The notes: generated by a model from the sequence alone, not told the origin. A stretch of DNA of 64,000 bases from Terfezia claveryi (GCA_015179025.1 WHUX01000259.1:1-64000), one strand, 5' to 3'; counted from the stretch's first letter, positions 10,865 through 20,294 are shown. Translations and numbers: made by a program.

Positions 10865-11377
10865 TGTCACAACCGTGTTCTTAGTCTTGATTTGACACTC
10901 GAACAGGCTTGTTCGGTGTCGTGCTGTTTTGACACTCGAACAGGCTTGTTCGGGTGTCGTCGATGGGTGATTGTTATCTTAGCTTCCGAGATAGGAATCT
11001 CGGGAAGCTTATTCCTTCCACGGCCTTGGCCTGGAATCATGTATATATATCTTCGTCTCTCCGCCCTCTCATTGGATCCCCATCCAACGTCTTGTATATC
11101 CAATACAGGGCCTTGCTTCTCTCCACGTTGGTGCATCTCCCTTGTGCACCTTCTTGTCTCGCCTTGTCTCTGCAGCCCAGCTGCCTCCCTTGACATACGC
11201 GGCAACTGCTTCCATGTGTCTCATGTCCCTTGCCCTCTGTCCCTCTTGCCTCTTGCCGTTGCCTCCCGTCTCAGCCTCCCCTGGTCACATACGTAGCGTT
11301 CCTACATATGTGTTATCCTAGCCTTGCCCTTGCTCCAGCGTACCCCTTGGTCGCCTTACCCCAGAGCCGTCGTTACA
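10865..11377 (+). repeat. 3' LTR of the chromovirus
   Basis: 513 bp, TGTCACAACC...GTTACA, matching the 5' LTR with only scattered substitutions and small indels. Confidence 0.93.
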
Positions 11378-11382
11378 ATATT
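11378..11382. repeat. Target-site duplication, right (ATATT)
   Basis: Matches 5155-5159. The R1 repeat resumes right after it (TGAAGTTTGACTTGGAT, compare TGAAGTCTGATTTGGAT at 20418). Confidence 0.9.
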
Positions 11383-11574
11383 TGAAGTTTGACTTGGATG
11401 CTGTGCTGGGTAGTAGCTCCCATCTTATCTCATATCCACCAATTACTGCCTCTACAACAATCTTTTTATTGTCCTAATCCCAATCTCTATGGTCGGCAAG
11501 TCACAATCGAAGGATCTTCCTAAGTCCATATTGTTTAAGAAAGAGCCCACACCTATTTTTGTAGAGCGACTAAT

Positions 11575-11874
11575 AGGTACAGGGTGAGGTAAAGGGCGAG
11601 GGCAAGAGCGAGGGCAAGGACAAGGGTAAAGGACGAGAAGTCAAGGTATAGCGAGACAAGGCAAGGCAAGACCTGGAAGGTTCACCTAGGAAGTGACCAA
11701 TGATTGTAAGAACCAAGACTGTATAGTATAGTATATAGAAGACGTTTGATACGGGATATAAGAAAGAGTACAAACAGAGGAAGTGTATATACTAGAGAGT
11801 CGAGATAGCCGAGGAGTATTGCTAAGCCTGACAATACTGAAGACCCGACAACATCAAAGACCACGATTGTAACA
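11575..11874 (-). repeat. LTR relic of the chromovirus group
   Basis: On the minus strand it begins TGTTACAATCGTGG, equivalent to TGTCACAACCGTG of the intact LTR. It retains a TATA-rich segment, an AGAAGACGTTTGATA block and a GGCAAGGCAAGACC block. The palindromes are lost, no internal region is attached, and the element is strongly diverged. It is probably a solo LTR or a related family. Confidence 0.5.
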
Positions 11875-11875
11875 G

Positions 11876-12100
11876 CTATAAAGGCACTTCGCTCCTAAAG
11901 GAGAAACATGCTCTATATAACTGGATATTGAGAGCCACAATGAGGAAATTGGGAAGAATAATAGCAGGAACAGGAGAACTCTATGCACCAGTAGAATTCG
12001 TATGCGTAAAAAATCAAGGCGAGAGAATGTACCATAGCTACTTGTATAGAAAAAGCCATGCACTTATATCCCTTAACAAATGCTTCCCCTCCCATATTAA
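11876..12100. other. Dispersed repeat copy and unassigned sequence
   Basis: 11876-11975 repeats 587-688. The rest, up to the Harbinger TIR, has no identifiable feature. Confidence 0.4.
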
Positions 12101-12118
12101 AGAGGTTTTGCACCCTTG
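12101..12118 (+). repeat. Harbinger left TIR
   Basis: 18-bp perfect inverted match to 14766-14783. Confidence 0.75.
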
Positions 12119-12400
12119 TAAAATTGACAGTAACTACAGCAACCAGACTAGCTAATGCACCTGCCAGGTTTGTGCTTAAGACCGACAGGGATAAAAAGAT
12201 GTCAACTTGACATCGATGTCAAGCAGAAATCTCTGGACGATATCGGAGGATCTTGACATTGTTGTCCACAACAAATATCTGAAGATGGTTAGCCTCTGTA
12301 TACTAGTATCAAAATGCCTTACGTGTAGCAAATAATTCAAACATCACGTATACATATACCTATACATATTTTATATATTCACATACTACACATCTCAAAT

Positions 12401-13519
12401 ATGTCACAAAACCCATTCCCTATCGACCTAGTATCAGAACAGCCTACCCAAGCATTAAAGCAGTCTACACAAACTTCACCACAGCCTAGCCAGGCACAGC
12501 AGCTCATCTCTACTGCTGATCAGAGTACACCGGGAGTAGAGGCCAAACAAAAGCGGGTGCATTACACTCCAGAGTTAAAGCTACTCCTATTACGCCTGTG
12601 TATTGAATACCAAGAACGCTATCTTGAAGAGCAAACGGAAGCTACATTTTGGCAGTTCATTACTGCCCTTTTTAGGGAGAGGACTGGTCATCAGGGGGCT
12701 GACCTGCGGAAGAAGGTTAATGTAATGGTTGGGGATCGAAAGGGGGCTTTGGAAGCACGGAAGCTACTTTCGGGAGTAGCTTTACCACCAACAACAGACT
12801 TGGAACAAGCTATTGATTTATGGATTGAGACTTGTGAACGTCGCAATGAATTGCGGGAAACAGTGAAGGCTGAAAGCTCTGCTGAGGTAAAGAAAGAAAA
12901 GGCTGTTTCGGAAATACTCAGGGATAATTTGACGAAACGCCTGTCCAAAAAACGAGATTTTCAAGCAGTTGTAGAGGCTCGAGAGGTGGTTGACCTTACT
13001 TCTCCTGGGAATGTACCTCAGAAAAGACGTCAAATCCGAGAAAATCTACGTGCAAAAACAAGCAACTCTGAGAGCAAAGAAAAGATGAGAGAGGACTTCA
13101 GCCGATTAACGGATGTATTTATCAACTACATGACCAAACCGTCCAAATGCAACTGTTCTGGGATAGACCAATCAAGCTCCAAAGCAAGCTCCTCGAAATC
13201 CTCCGAATCATGCTCCTCCAAATCCTCCGAATCATGCTCCTCCAAATCCTCCGAATCATGCTCCTCCAAATCCTCCGAATCATGCTCCTCCAAATCCTCC
13301 GAATCATGCTCCTCCAAATCCTCCGCATCAAGCTACTCCAAAGGCTCCGAATCGAATCCAGTTGTAATCTCTGGATCCCAGTCTGAGATGACATTGAAAT
13401 TGGCGACTAAGGTTGAAAATCTCGAAGAAACAATCTCTCGTTTGGATGCCAATCAGGAGCGCATCAAGGTCCTTTTAGAGCAGCTTGTCAAGGGTAAAGA
13501 AAAAGAGTATTCTCCTTAG
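12401..13519 (+). CDS. Harbinger accessory protein (Myb/SANT-like DNA-binding)
   Basis: 372 residues from an ATG at 12401. Residues 1-50 are Gln/Ser/Thr-rich. Residues about 52-135 (HYTPELKLLLLRLC...FWQFITALFRERTG) look like the trihelix/Myb-like domain found in second-ORF proteins of Harbinger elements. In that family such a protein binds transposon ends and brings the transposase into the nucleus. Basic stretches follow (KKEKAV, KRLSKKR, QKRRQ), possible nuclear localisation signals. Residues about 260-310 are a 24-bp tandem repeat coding SSKSSESC, and the C-terminal 50 residues form a heptad-like coiled coil (ATKVENLEETISRLDANQ). The stop (TAG, 13517-13519) overlaps the stop of the transposase on the other strand. 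The domain assignment is by resemblance; the pairing with the transposase strengthens it. Confidence 0.75.
   Translation: MSQNPFPIDLVSEQPTQALKQSTQTSPQPSQAQQLISTADQSTPGVEAKQKRVHYTPELKLLLLRLCIEYQERYLEEQTEATFWQFITALFRERTGHQGADLRKKVNVMVGDRKGALEARKLLSGVALPPTTDLEQAIDLWIETCERRNELRETVKAESSAEVKKEKAVSEILRDNLTKRLSKKRDFQAVVEAREVVDLTSPGNVPQKRRQIRENLRAKTSNSESKEKMREDFSRLTDVFINYMTKPSKCNCSGIDQSSSKASSSKSSESCSSKSSESCSSKSSESCSSKSSESCSSKSSESCSSKSSASSYSKGSESNPVVISGSQSEMTLKLATKVENLEETISRLDANQERIKVLLEQLVKGKEKEYSP
13190..13330 (+). repeat. 24-bp coding minisatellite
   Basis: About six near-perfect units of CTCCAAATCCTCCGAATCAT plus GCTC, encoding Ser-Ser-Lys-Ser-Ser-Glu-Ser-Cys in the accessory protein. The lack of substitutions between units suggests recent expansion. 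Confidence 0.9.
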
Positions 13520-14634
13520 CGAAGGTAAGTCTGCAAATCAGGCGGAGGTACACGATTCCCAAAGTGGTCACTAATTTGATTCCTTTGTCTTAGGCAGGTT
13601 TGGCAGTTCCATAGAAAAACAGAAATCATGTAATTAACAGCAACTGGGGAAAGCCCGACTTTCTGTGTCCGTTTCCACTCCCCTGATGTGAATTGATTTA
13701 AGACATTCGCAAATCCCCATTCCACCACAATTCGATACTTAGACATCACCACATTAAAGGCCTCTTGGTTTGGTGTGAGCCCTTGTCTTCCAGCACGATA
13801 GGGTGCTCTAACTCCATAAGAAGGCATATAAGCTGGGTCTCCATAGAGATATAAGACTTCCGACTCATTCGCTCCATTGGGTTTAAAAATCTGGTGTAAA
13901 ATCTCTTCCACCCCCGATTCCTTCCAAAGCTTCCAATCTCCTGAAGGGCTAAACTGAGGACCATATAAGCTGCTAATCAATCCATCCGGTGTGACAATAC
14001 TCTGGTATTTGATTCCATGATATCCCTTATGCCCTGAATAGTATCGCTGCTGTTCTGTTGTAGGTCTAGCAACAGGTCGAACCGTTCCGTCAATGAACCC
14101 CCAAGTCTGCATAGACTCCTTCGCCGTTCCATCAATTGCCTTCACATAAGCATGGAGCTGGCGCATCGAGAGTCTTTGATAATCCCAAAAAAGCTTCTTA
14201 TGATATTTCTCATAAAGGAACATTGCAAGGTCGATTACAATGCTCGAGATTTGGCTTCGTGATGTCCCAAACACATGCATCATATCCTTCAAACGCCCTG
14301 GAGATGACAGTCGATAGAGCAACATGCAAAGCGCTTGTTCTGCACACTTCGCATATCGCCCCACTGTTTTAACTGGTGCCTCGACCCACTCTGCAAGTCC
14401 CAGATTACGGATAAGGTCCATAACCTCTGCTCTTGAGAAACGTAGGTATTCCAAACACTCCGTATCCCCCCACCCCGATTCCTCTAGTGACCACTCCTTC
14501 TTCTCATATGCAATCGGGGCTCGATATAGAGGTGGCCTATTATTATCTTCTTCTTCATCATCGGAAGATTCCGCCTGCACACACTGCCCCATCAGCAGGA
14601 CCCCCCACATAAGCATGTTCGAGTCGTCCGCCAT
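13516..14634 (-). CDS. PIF-Harbinger transposase (DDE_Tnp_4 type)
   Basis: 372 residues, ATG at 14634-14632. Residues 20-35 are acidic. Residues 95-135 form the helix-turn-helix region (ALCMLLYRLSSPGRLKDM). The nuclease domain follows with the three catalytic acids in family context: D182 in WGFIDGTVRP, D266 in YLYGDPAYMP and E305 in YRIVVEWGF. Length and motif spacing are normal for the family, with no stop or frameshift, so the enzyme could be active. It would cut and re-insert elements carrying the 18-bp TIR. The reading frame ends in a TAA that overlaps the TAG of the convergent accessory gene, leaving no intergenic space. Antisense overlap of the two transcripts is therefore likely. Confidence 0.92.
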   Translation of the reverse strand: MADDSNMLMWGVLLMGQCVQAESSDDEEEDNNRPPLYRAPIAYEKKEWSLEESGWGDTECLEYLRFSRAEVMDLIRNLGLAEWVEAPVKTVGRYAKCAEQALCMLLYRLSSPGRLKDMMHVFGTSRSQISSIVIDLAMFLYEKYHKKLFWDYQRLSMRQLHAYVKAIDGTAKESMQTWGFIDGTVRPVARPTTEQQRYYSGHKGYHGIKYQSIVTPDGLISSLYGPQFSPSGDWKLWKESGVEEILHQIFKPNGANESEVLYLYGDPAYMPSYGVRAPYRAGRQGLTPNQEAFNVVMSKYRIVVEWGFANVLNQFTSGEWKRTQKVGLSPVAVNYMISVFLWNCQTCLRQRNQISDHFGNRVPPPDLQTYLR

Positions 14635-14765
14635 GTTTGTCTGTCGTTGCAGGTTGCTGCTTACTAAAGAGAGATATCAATCAGAGTTTGCAAAACCTCT
14701 TATTCTGTACTTTCGTGCTTACTAGGATCAAAGTGCGCTACATGGGTTGTGAGATATCTAGCGTG

Positions 14766-14783
14766 CAAGGGTGCAAAACCTCT
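14766..14783 (-). repeat. Harbinger right TIR
   Basis: Inverted copy of 12101-12118, about 130 bp upstream of the transposase start. Confidence 0.75.
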
Positions 14784-15123
14784 CTATTCCAGATGCTAAT
14801 AACACGTCATTCTGATCTTAGCTTATACCTATATAGCGCTGAGCGTGCTATACCCAGCCAAAACGTCATCATGCGGTAACCCGCCCGACTAACAGCTCAT
14901 AAGTATCAATACTTGCGAAGGCTTTAAGCCCTTGTGATGTTGTGATGTAGTATGTATGTCACTTAAGAGGCTTTGAAATTTGGCTTTGCCGAGTTAATAT
15001 TCAAGGCCCTCACTACGTTCGTCAGAACAACTTGGTAGGTAGGGTCTTGGCATGAGACTAATAATGATGCACTCAGTGGTTGGAAAATCTCTTCCTCTTC
15101 CTTTCCATCCTCACTGAGCGTTC
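14784..15123. other. Intergenic, no gene seen
   Basis: Nothing recognisable. Confidence 0.4.
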
Positions 15124-15185
15124 GGTGTCTAGGCAAACCTGGCACCCAGATCACGTTTTGTCCTAGCGGTTAGACTCTCCAACAC
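15124..15185 (+). repeat. tRNA-like dispersed repeat, copy A
   Basis: About 60 bp matches the complement of 18805-18868, including GATCACGTTTTGTCCTAGCG, GGTTAGACTCTCC and a GGCAAACCTGGCACCC arm. TAGCGGTTAGACTC resembles a tRNA D-arm (pol III A box). The downstream B-box half is absent in this copy. Confidence 0.45.
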
Positions 15186-15626
15186 TCACTCTGACAATTT
15201 GTGCAATTTAGATTTGTCGATTATAATATACTTCCATCTACACATACTTCACATCCACACATCTCATCATCTACGGAACCAACAAACTCCACTGTATGTC
15301 ATAGTACATGACAACAGGTCCTGGTCTTGTCTCTGGTTATAATTCTCGGGTTCGCCTCTACCCCAAACCCCCACTAAGGACTCGAGACAAGTAGTAAGCT
15401 ACAAACAAAGCCGGCACTGGCCTTATCCAAAGCCTAGAGTGAGCCATAGATATCTAATCAACAACTTTCCGTATGGTGTAAGACTAACTAACGTACTTGT
15501 AATGTACTCTACCTACACCATACAAAGCCTAGGCTAACTATTCCGCTTAGATTCCATAATCATGTCACTTATCAACCTTAAGTCTCGCTTTGGTTCAAGA
15601 TCCACATTTCGCCCCATATACACAGG
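15186..15626. other. No supportable gene
   Basis: A short open frame begins at ATG 15562 and runs into the solo LTR at 15627. It may be the N-terminal piece of the broken gene that resumes after the LTR, but this cannot be shown from the sequence. Confidence 0.3.
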
Positions 15627-16069
15627 TATAACCATCTTCGAGGGACATGGCGACCAAGGGGTACGCCTAGGTGAGAGGGGCAGGGGGTATCGCACACGTA
15701 GGAGGAGCTACGTGTGTGAGGTAGTGGGCAAAGGGAGGTTGTCACGGACGTCACGGGGGGTGTCACGGGAATGGGCAGGAGATCAGTATTGGGCAGCGAG
15801 GTTTAGAGAGGCAAGGGGGTGCACGAGGAAGGTGCACCAGCGCAGGGAGGAGGCAAGGTCTGTATTTGATATACAAGACGTTGGATAGTGATCCAACGAG
15901 AGTGCGAGAGCGAGAAGATATATATACATGGTGGCTCGGAGAGCCAAAGCCAACAGTGGGATAAGCTTCCCGAGATAGGGAACCATCGACAGTCGTGCCG
16001 GAAACTGGCACGACTCTCAAATAAGAACCAATGATAACGCTAGGCAACAACGACAATAGCAATCTCCAC

Positions 16070-16090
16070 ATCACCTGCGACGCAGGTGAT
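16070..16090. promoter_or_regulatory. Perfect palindrome in solo LTR
   Basis: ATCACCTGCGACGCAGGTGAT, with 10-bp arms. Variants occur at 25743-25763 and 45575-45596. Confidence 0.6.
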
Positions 16091-16114
16091 ACTCAAGACA
16101 ATAACAACAATAAT

Positions 16115-16144
16115 GAGAGTCGGACAGCAATCCGTCCGACTCTC
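16115..16144. promoter_or_regulatory. Hairpin in solo LTR
   Basis: GAGAGTCGGAC pairs perfectly with GTCCGACTCTC across an 8-nt loop. A sister hairpin at 15988-16018 (GACAGTCGTGCC / GGCACGACTCTC) has a different core but similar outer arms. Confidence 0.6.
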
Positions 16145-16173
16145 AGAAAGGCCAAGGGGAGACGGTTGTTACA

Positions 16174-17490
16174 CATCTCCCCATCAATGCCGATCAACAA
16201 GTCTCCCGGGATTACAAATACCCTCCTAGACTCTCGTCTCTATCACAACCCCTACTTCCCCCCCCCAATCAACTCCCCCCACTGTTTCGCAAAATCTCAG
16301 AGCTCAGCCCGCCCGTCCTCCGAAGCCTCATAACCTCCTTCCCTACCCGGTCAACCCCAATTACTATCCCGTGCACCCCCTCTGAATTCCACGAACGGAA
16401 ATTCCATCCCCATTTTTTGCAAGTCCTCGAAGAGCTCTATGGTCACTGGGAGTATCACCATGACACCTCTAAGTTCATTTTAAAATGCATGCCCAGCGTC
16501 CTCCACGAGGCCTTCCCCCGCTGGGCCCTTTACAAAATCAGCTCCACCCTCCAGGGCGTCATTCGCGGCAACCCTCCTTTCGAAGATATATAGCTCCTCG
16601 CGAATACAGACATCCCCGTTAATTCACCATTAGACCTTGAAAGTACCACAATTGTCCCGGACCTTGTCACCGAGGTCAAGCTCCACGACAGCGAGGAGTG
16701 GAGGCAAAGCATCGTCTTTAAAGTGGGCTTTTTCGAACCTCTTTCCTCTCTGCGCGAAAATGCCCACATCTGGCTCACCCAAACCCTCGACGTTCACTGC
16801 GTAGTATTGATTGACCTCCAAGAAATCCCACAAGCATACACTCACTCCGGCCCAGTGACGGGGGTGGACGTATACGTATCAAAGACGGCCGCGCAGAACA
16901 GAAAGTAACTGCTGGCAGGAGGAGTGGTCCTGTCAGGAAGCTTTGGAGGAGGTGCTACTTAGCAGAATGGGGGCGGAGGGGGAAGAAGGAGATGTGAGAA
17001 CATTTTTAGACGAAAAGTATGAGCACCTAAGAGTGTGGTTATTGGAGCGTGACAGACAGGGGAGGCTAGTACCGGCATTTGTGGAGCCAGTGGATGCGTG
17101 GGTGTATATCTATAGGCGGCATAACCAAGACTCTGACTTCACCTCACAATGGCTCTCCTCCTCCCTCCCCACTCCCCACCTTTCCCCACTCCCCACCTTT
17201 CCCCATCCTCCTTCTCCTTCGCCATAGCCGGGCTCTATGGCCCCATTCTCCCCACCCGCGACATTCCTGCCGCTTTGCTGTCAACAATGCCACCCTCCTT
17301 GCAGGCACATGCACACGAGATTATCCCTTTTGATCTCGTGGAGCTGGGGGAAGCTTATATGAGAGCCATCCCCCGGCAGAGGCAGGTGAGGGTGGCGGAC
17401 AGGGCCAGGAAGATCTTGAGGAGTGTTCATCAGCATTTGAAAAAAATGAGTGAACCGGAGAGGATGAGAGATGGAAGAGGGGAGGCGTGA
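16174..17490 (+). pseudogene. Broken gene of unknown family, possibly nuclease-like
   Basis: One protein can be followed through three frames: 16174-16908 (with an in-frame TAG at 16591-16593), 16943-17150, and 17150-17490. Recognisable pieces are KFHPHFLQVLEELYG, VPDLVTEVKL, VFKVGFFEPLSSLRENAHIW, RVWLLERDRQG and, near the end, RVADRARKILRSVHQHL. The PD...K...GFxE...L..DA..WL pattern is reminiscent of fungal PD-(D/E)XK-like proteins, but the key acid-lysine spacing cannot be confirmed. The 5' end touches the solo LTR, which probably cut the gene from its start. A CT-rich tract at 17150-17225 may hold an intron. No name can be given. Confidence 0.5.
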
Positions 17491-18537
17491 GAGGGAAGTT
17501 AAGGAGAGGGGAATCAGGAGGGAGGTTGGGGAGGAGAGGAGGATGTTGTAGGATGGATGGGGGGATGGTAAGGGGGAGGAGGAGGAGGGAAGGCGGAGGG
17601 GGGGATGAGTAAAGTTTTTGGGCTGGGGGATTGGGTGGGCGGGTTTATTGGGTCATTGTAGTATCTGCGATGATTGGATCTGGGTAAATTGGGTACTCTA
17701 TCGATGTATATTACATTCCATTCCTGGTCCAGTTGATTCCTGACGTTCATGGTTTTCCTGGTTGTTAATTTCCGCTGGTATATAGGGAATATAAATCAGC
17801 CAAGAGCAATATCAATGGCTTAACCCGCATCTCAACAATGTTTGTTTGCAAAACATTAATCATCTCCCCGCTGCTCCGGGAATAAATCAAGAAATCCTTC
17901 TCCGATATAAGTATGTACATATATAAGTATTTACTTACCCATCGCTGTAAATATACAAGAGTGTAAGTAGGTATAGTAGGTTACATGACAACCTGCTGAC
18001 CTATTCGCAATACATGTACAGTGCCTCTCCAAGTTCTAGCTAGCGCTGTGTAGTTTGTTCTAGCTGTCAAGTGGTTTATTCTATGTAGCTGTCAACCCTT
18101 CTACCTGGTAAGTAACCTGCTACAGACAACTCCCCTTATAAGTCATATGGTCCGGACCGAGGGGGGAGCGAATATATACTTGAATCGAACCATGTGATAC
18201 AGTACACACCAAAAGTACTAATCATGTGTTGCGTCGCGTAGCTAGGATTAGACATGTATAGGAATATATACTATAAGTATATACTTAGGTAGATAAAGTA
18301 TTATCGTACTTGCAATCTTTGAACTGGAATTATTGTGCTGTTTTCGTGGGTTATTGTGCTGTCGTCGTAGATTATTGCAGTATGTGTTTGTGACAGTTTG
18401 TTTAAGCAGTTCGTCTAAGTCGCTTTTTTGAGTAGGTGTATGGATAGCTAATCCGCTCGGGGATACCGTATTATTTGACATCGCTAGCGCTAATGGCACC
18501 ACAGATACTTTTTACCGTTCTTTTTTTTTTTCGCTCC
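17491..18537. other. Intergenic, no gene seen
   Basis: G-rich low-complexity sequence to 17640, then AT-rich unique sequence. No coding or structural signal was found. Confidence 0.5.
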
Positions 18538-18620
18538 TGGGCAAGAACGGCGAAAGGCAGGTACCCCGCTAGGACAAAACGTTGAAACACCGATAGTATA
18601 TTGTACGCTCACACTTCCCC
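18521..18620 (-). repeat. tRNA-like dispersed repeat, copy C with A-rich tail
   Basis: On the minus strand: ACGTTTTGTCCTAGCGG, then a shortened body and a terminal GAGCGAAAAAAAAAAA tail (T run at 18522-18532 on plus). It shares the 5' 17 bp with copies A and B but diverges after that. A head plus poly(A)-like tail would suit a SINE. Confidence 0.35.
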
Positions 18621-18744
18621 CCAAACCGCACACAGGGATCAAATCAACAATTTCTGCTCTTGGTAAACACCTCAGGGCTAATAAACTTTCACAACAAACT
18701 GCAGCTGGGGTTCATATTACTGTAAATATCCATAATACCCTTCC

Positions 18745-18868
18745 TTTTGTCCCAGCGCTTTCTCAGGGAATCGAACTTGTTCTCCATGCGCACCGGGCTT
18801 AACCTGTTGGAGAGTATAACCGCTAGGACAAAACGTGATCACTGGGGTGCTAGGTTTGCCAAACACCA
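18745..18868 (-). repeat. tRNA-like dispersed repeat, copy B
   Basis: The minus strand contains TTTTGTCC (18833-18826) and GGGACAAAA (18753-18745), which can pair like an acceptor stem around 89 nt. Inside are TAGCGGTTATACTC, a TCTCC/GGAGA stem and GTTCGATTCCC (18776-18766), a clear B-box match. The T stem does not pair properly, so a working tRNA is unlikely; a tRNA-derived repeat is the better reading. Confidence 0.4.
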
Positions 18869-18917
18869 ATAGTCAGATGAGACCAGTTCAATAAGGATTA
18901 GACTAGTATGGAATAGG

Positions 18918-19169
18918 CAGTGACTACGCTACTTGGTTTAGCGTAAAAATACTACAGAGTGTGACCTCGCGGGAAATCTCCCACCGCAGTTGGCACAACA
19001 CCCTCCTGGACTAGGGTTTTTGGAATTTATGACTTCTAGTTTCGGTAGCAATTGGATGGTTGCCTTTTTTAGTCCTTTTTTGGCCCATACCTTTTCCGGT
19101 ATCTCCCAGTCTTACCCTTTTTGTAATTAAGCTAGTCTTATCTTGGTAGTCTCACTACCGCACTACCGG
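18918..19169 (+). repeat. Dispersed repeat R1, copy 2 left part
   Basis: Starts CAGTGACTACGCTA like the copies at 36238 and 37858, then shares the CTCCCACCGCAG block, GACTTCTAGTTTCGG, GGATGGTTGCC, TTGGCCCATACC and GTAATTAAGCTAG. It is interrupted by the 1.1-kb TIR element and resumes at 20295. Confidence 0.75.
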
Positions 19170-19171
19170 TA

Positions 19172-20292
19172 AGGGTTGTCACCAATTTCAAAAACTGCTT
19201 AAATACCCTTGTTGCTTAACCTTAGTGTGGGGTACCTAGGTATAAGGGCAACCAGCCAATGAGCAATCAGATCATGGTTAAAGTACTCTCGAGTGCTTTA
19301 AACCTGCTTAAAGTTGTTTAAGTTGCTGAGTCATAAGGTAATGGTACCAATAATACTCAACATCATGAGGCAATGAACACAACGAAGGCTCAACAAGCAC
19401 ACGCAATTAACGACTTCACGATGTTTTCTCAATTTGCCACTGAGTTCCCACCTCCGCCTGGCCAGCCAGCTCAATCCTGCCCTCCATCCCCATCTGAACA
19501 GCCAAACTTGAATACACCCTCTTTATCTAAGCAATTAAGCACATTGATCGGAAAGACGTCAGTGTCGGCATTGGCATTAGCTACAGCGACAGAGGTGTCA
19601 TAAGCAAACAAAGCATGGGATAAATCAGATGTAGAAAGGCTTGTTGCTTAGATGGAGGACAATCAAGAGAAGTTGCAGGGGAAGCAATCTGCATGGCATA
19701 AGATGTGAAAGAGGAGTTATTTAAGGATGATGATATGACTATTAAGCGGATTCGAGAACCTATAAATCAAGTGTCCTAAAACATCAATCCCATGCTGACC
19801 AGCACTCATACTCCGAGAAACCATATACCTAGGCTCAAAAAAAGATATCATAGATATTCACCAAGTCCCTAATGACTCTCCAGTCTGATCTCTTATCTTC
19901 TGAATCCTCCCAATCTTCTGGATCATCCAAATCCTCTTCTTCATCTGAATCCCCCCTATTTTGAGTCTCCAGTGCCCAATTGTGCAGATGTCCTCTATCA
20001 CCTCCTCAAATTCAGCTTTTATCATAGACTTGTTGCTTGAACGGAGCATGCTGGGTTGGTTTAGGGTATGCAGAACAGGTATGTGAAATAGGTATATGGA
20101 ATAGGTGTGCAGAATACTGGATACGCAATGCTGGAAGCGTTGATTTACCTATGAGTTAGCGCTTAAATAGAATGCAAATGGTTGTGTTGTAAGAACTATC
20201 AGCAATTAAATCACATTCTCATGTCTATTTGGTTAGACACCAGGTTAAGCAACAAGGGCGTTTAAGCAGTTTTTTAAATTGGTGATAATCCT
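19172..20292. mobile_element. 1.1-kb TIR element inserted in R1
   Basis: Ends are inverted repeats of about 50 bp: left AGGGTTGTCACCAATTT...ACTGCTTAAATACCC, right complement AGGATTATCACCAATTT...ACTGCTTAAACGCCC, continuing through CTTGTTGCTTAACC. A TA dinucleotide flanks each end (19170-19171 and 20293-20294), fitting Tc1/mariner-type TA duplication. R1 copy 1 (about 5030) shows the uninterrupted target. It carries only a broken Myb/SANT-like gene and no transposase, so it is non-autonomous. Confidence 0.7.
19373..20040 (+). pseudogene. Broken Myb/SANT-like gene inside the TIR element
   Basis: Starts ATG 19373 with a Pro/Ser/Gln-rich N-terminus. After an in-frame TAA at about 19601 it continues in frame with KAWDKSDVERLVA, and after a further stop with MEDNQEKLQGKQSAWHKM; frameshifts follow. 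The AWD-K..D...L..WME pattern is typical of fungal Myb/SANT-like DNA-binding proteins. Near 19870-19950 a Ser-rich tract (SSESSQSSGSSKSSSSS) recalls the Ser-rich repeat of the Harbinger accessory protein at 12401-13519. At least two stops make it non-functional. Confidence 0.5.
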
Positions 20293-20294
20293 TA

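Larger units (their letters stand above)
5160..11377 (+). mobile_element. Ty3/gypsy chromovirus, complete with two LTRs
   Basis: A 6.2-kb LTR retrotransposon bounded by TG...CA LTRs and flanked by a 5-bp target duplication ATATT (5155-5159 and 11378-11382). The order is gag, aspartic protease, reverse transcriptase, RNase H, integrase and chromodomain, which defines a chromovirus. The two LTRs are nearly identical, implying recent insertion. Even so, the coding region has several frameshifts and in-frame stops, so this copy cannot make its own proteins. It interrupts repeat R1, whose uninterrupted equivalent is at 20300-20440. Confidence 0.95.
12101..14783. mobile_element. PIF-Harbinger DNA transposon with two convergent genes
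   Basis: Bounded by an 18-bp perfect terminal inverted repeat (AGAGGTTTTGCACCCTTG at 12101-12118, its complement at 14766-14783). It encloses a DDE_Tnp_4-type transposase (minus) and a Myb/SANT-like protein (plus), the two-gene set typical of Harbinger elements. Both genes are fully open. A TIR-like word is repeated internally at about 14691-14704. I could not find a convincing 3-bp target duplication at these ends, so the exact borders are provisional. Confidence 0.8.
15627..16173 (-). repeat. Solo LTR, chromovirus group
   Basis: On the minus strand it begins TGTAACAACCGTC and ends ...GATGGTTATA, matching the termini TGTCACAACCGTG and GTCGTTACA of the intact element. Shared blocks include GGTACGCC/CTTGGTCGCC, the CAAGACGTTGGAT block, GCTTCCCGAGATAGG and a TATATATA run. 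No internal region follows on either side, so it is a solo LTR of a related subfamily. No 5-bp target duplication is evident. It contains three palindromes, at 15988-16018, 16070-16090 and 16115-16144. Confidence 0.75.

Noticed and set aside
13122..13394. Long frames antisense to the SSKSSESC repeat, rich in Arg-Ser-Met or Glu-Asp-Leu
   Set aside because: They are mirror frames of a 24-bp tandem repeat and have no independent support.
14689..14704. Inner TIR-like word GTTTGCAAAACCTCTT as the true Harbinger end
   Set aside because: It matches only 13 bp of the left TIR, whereas the outer copy matches 18 bp; neither gives a clear target duplication, so the longer match was preferred.
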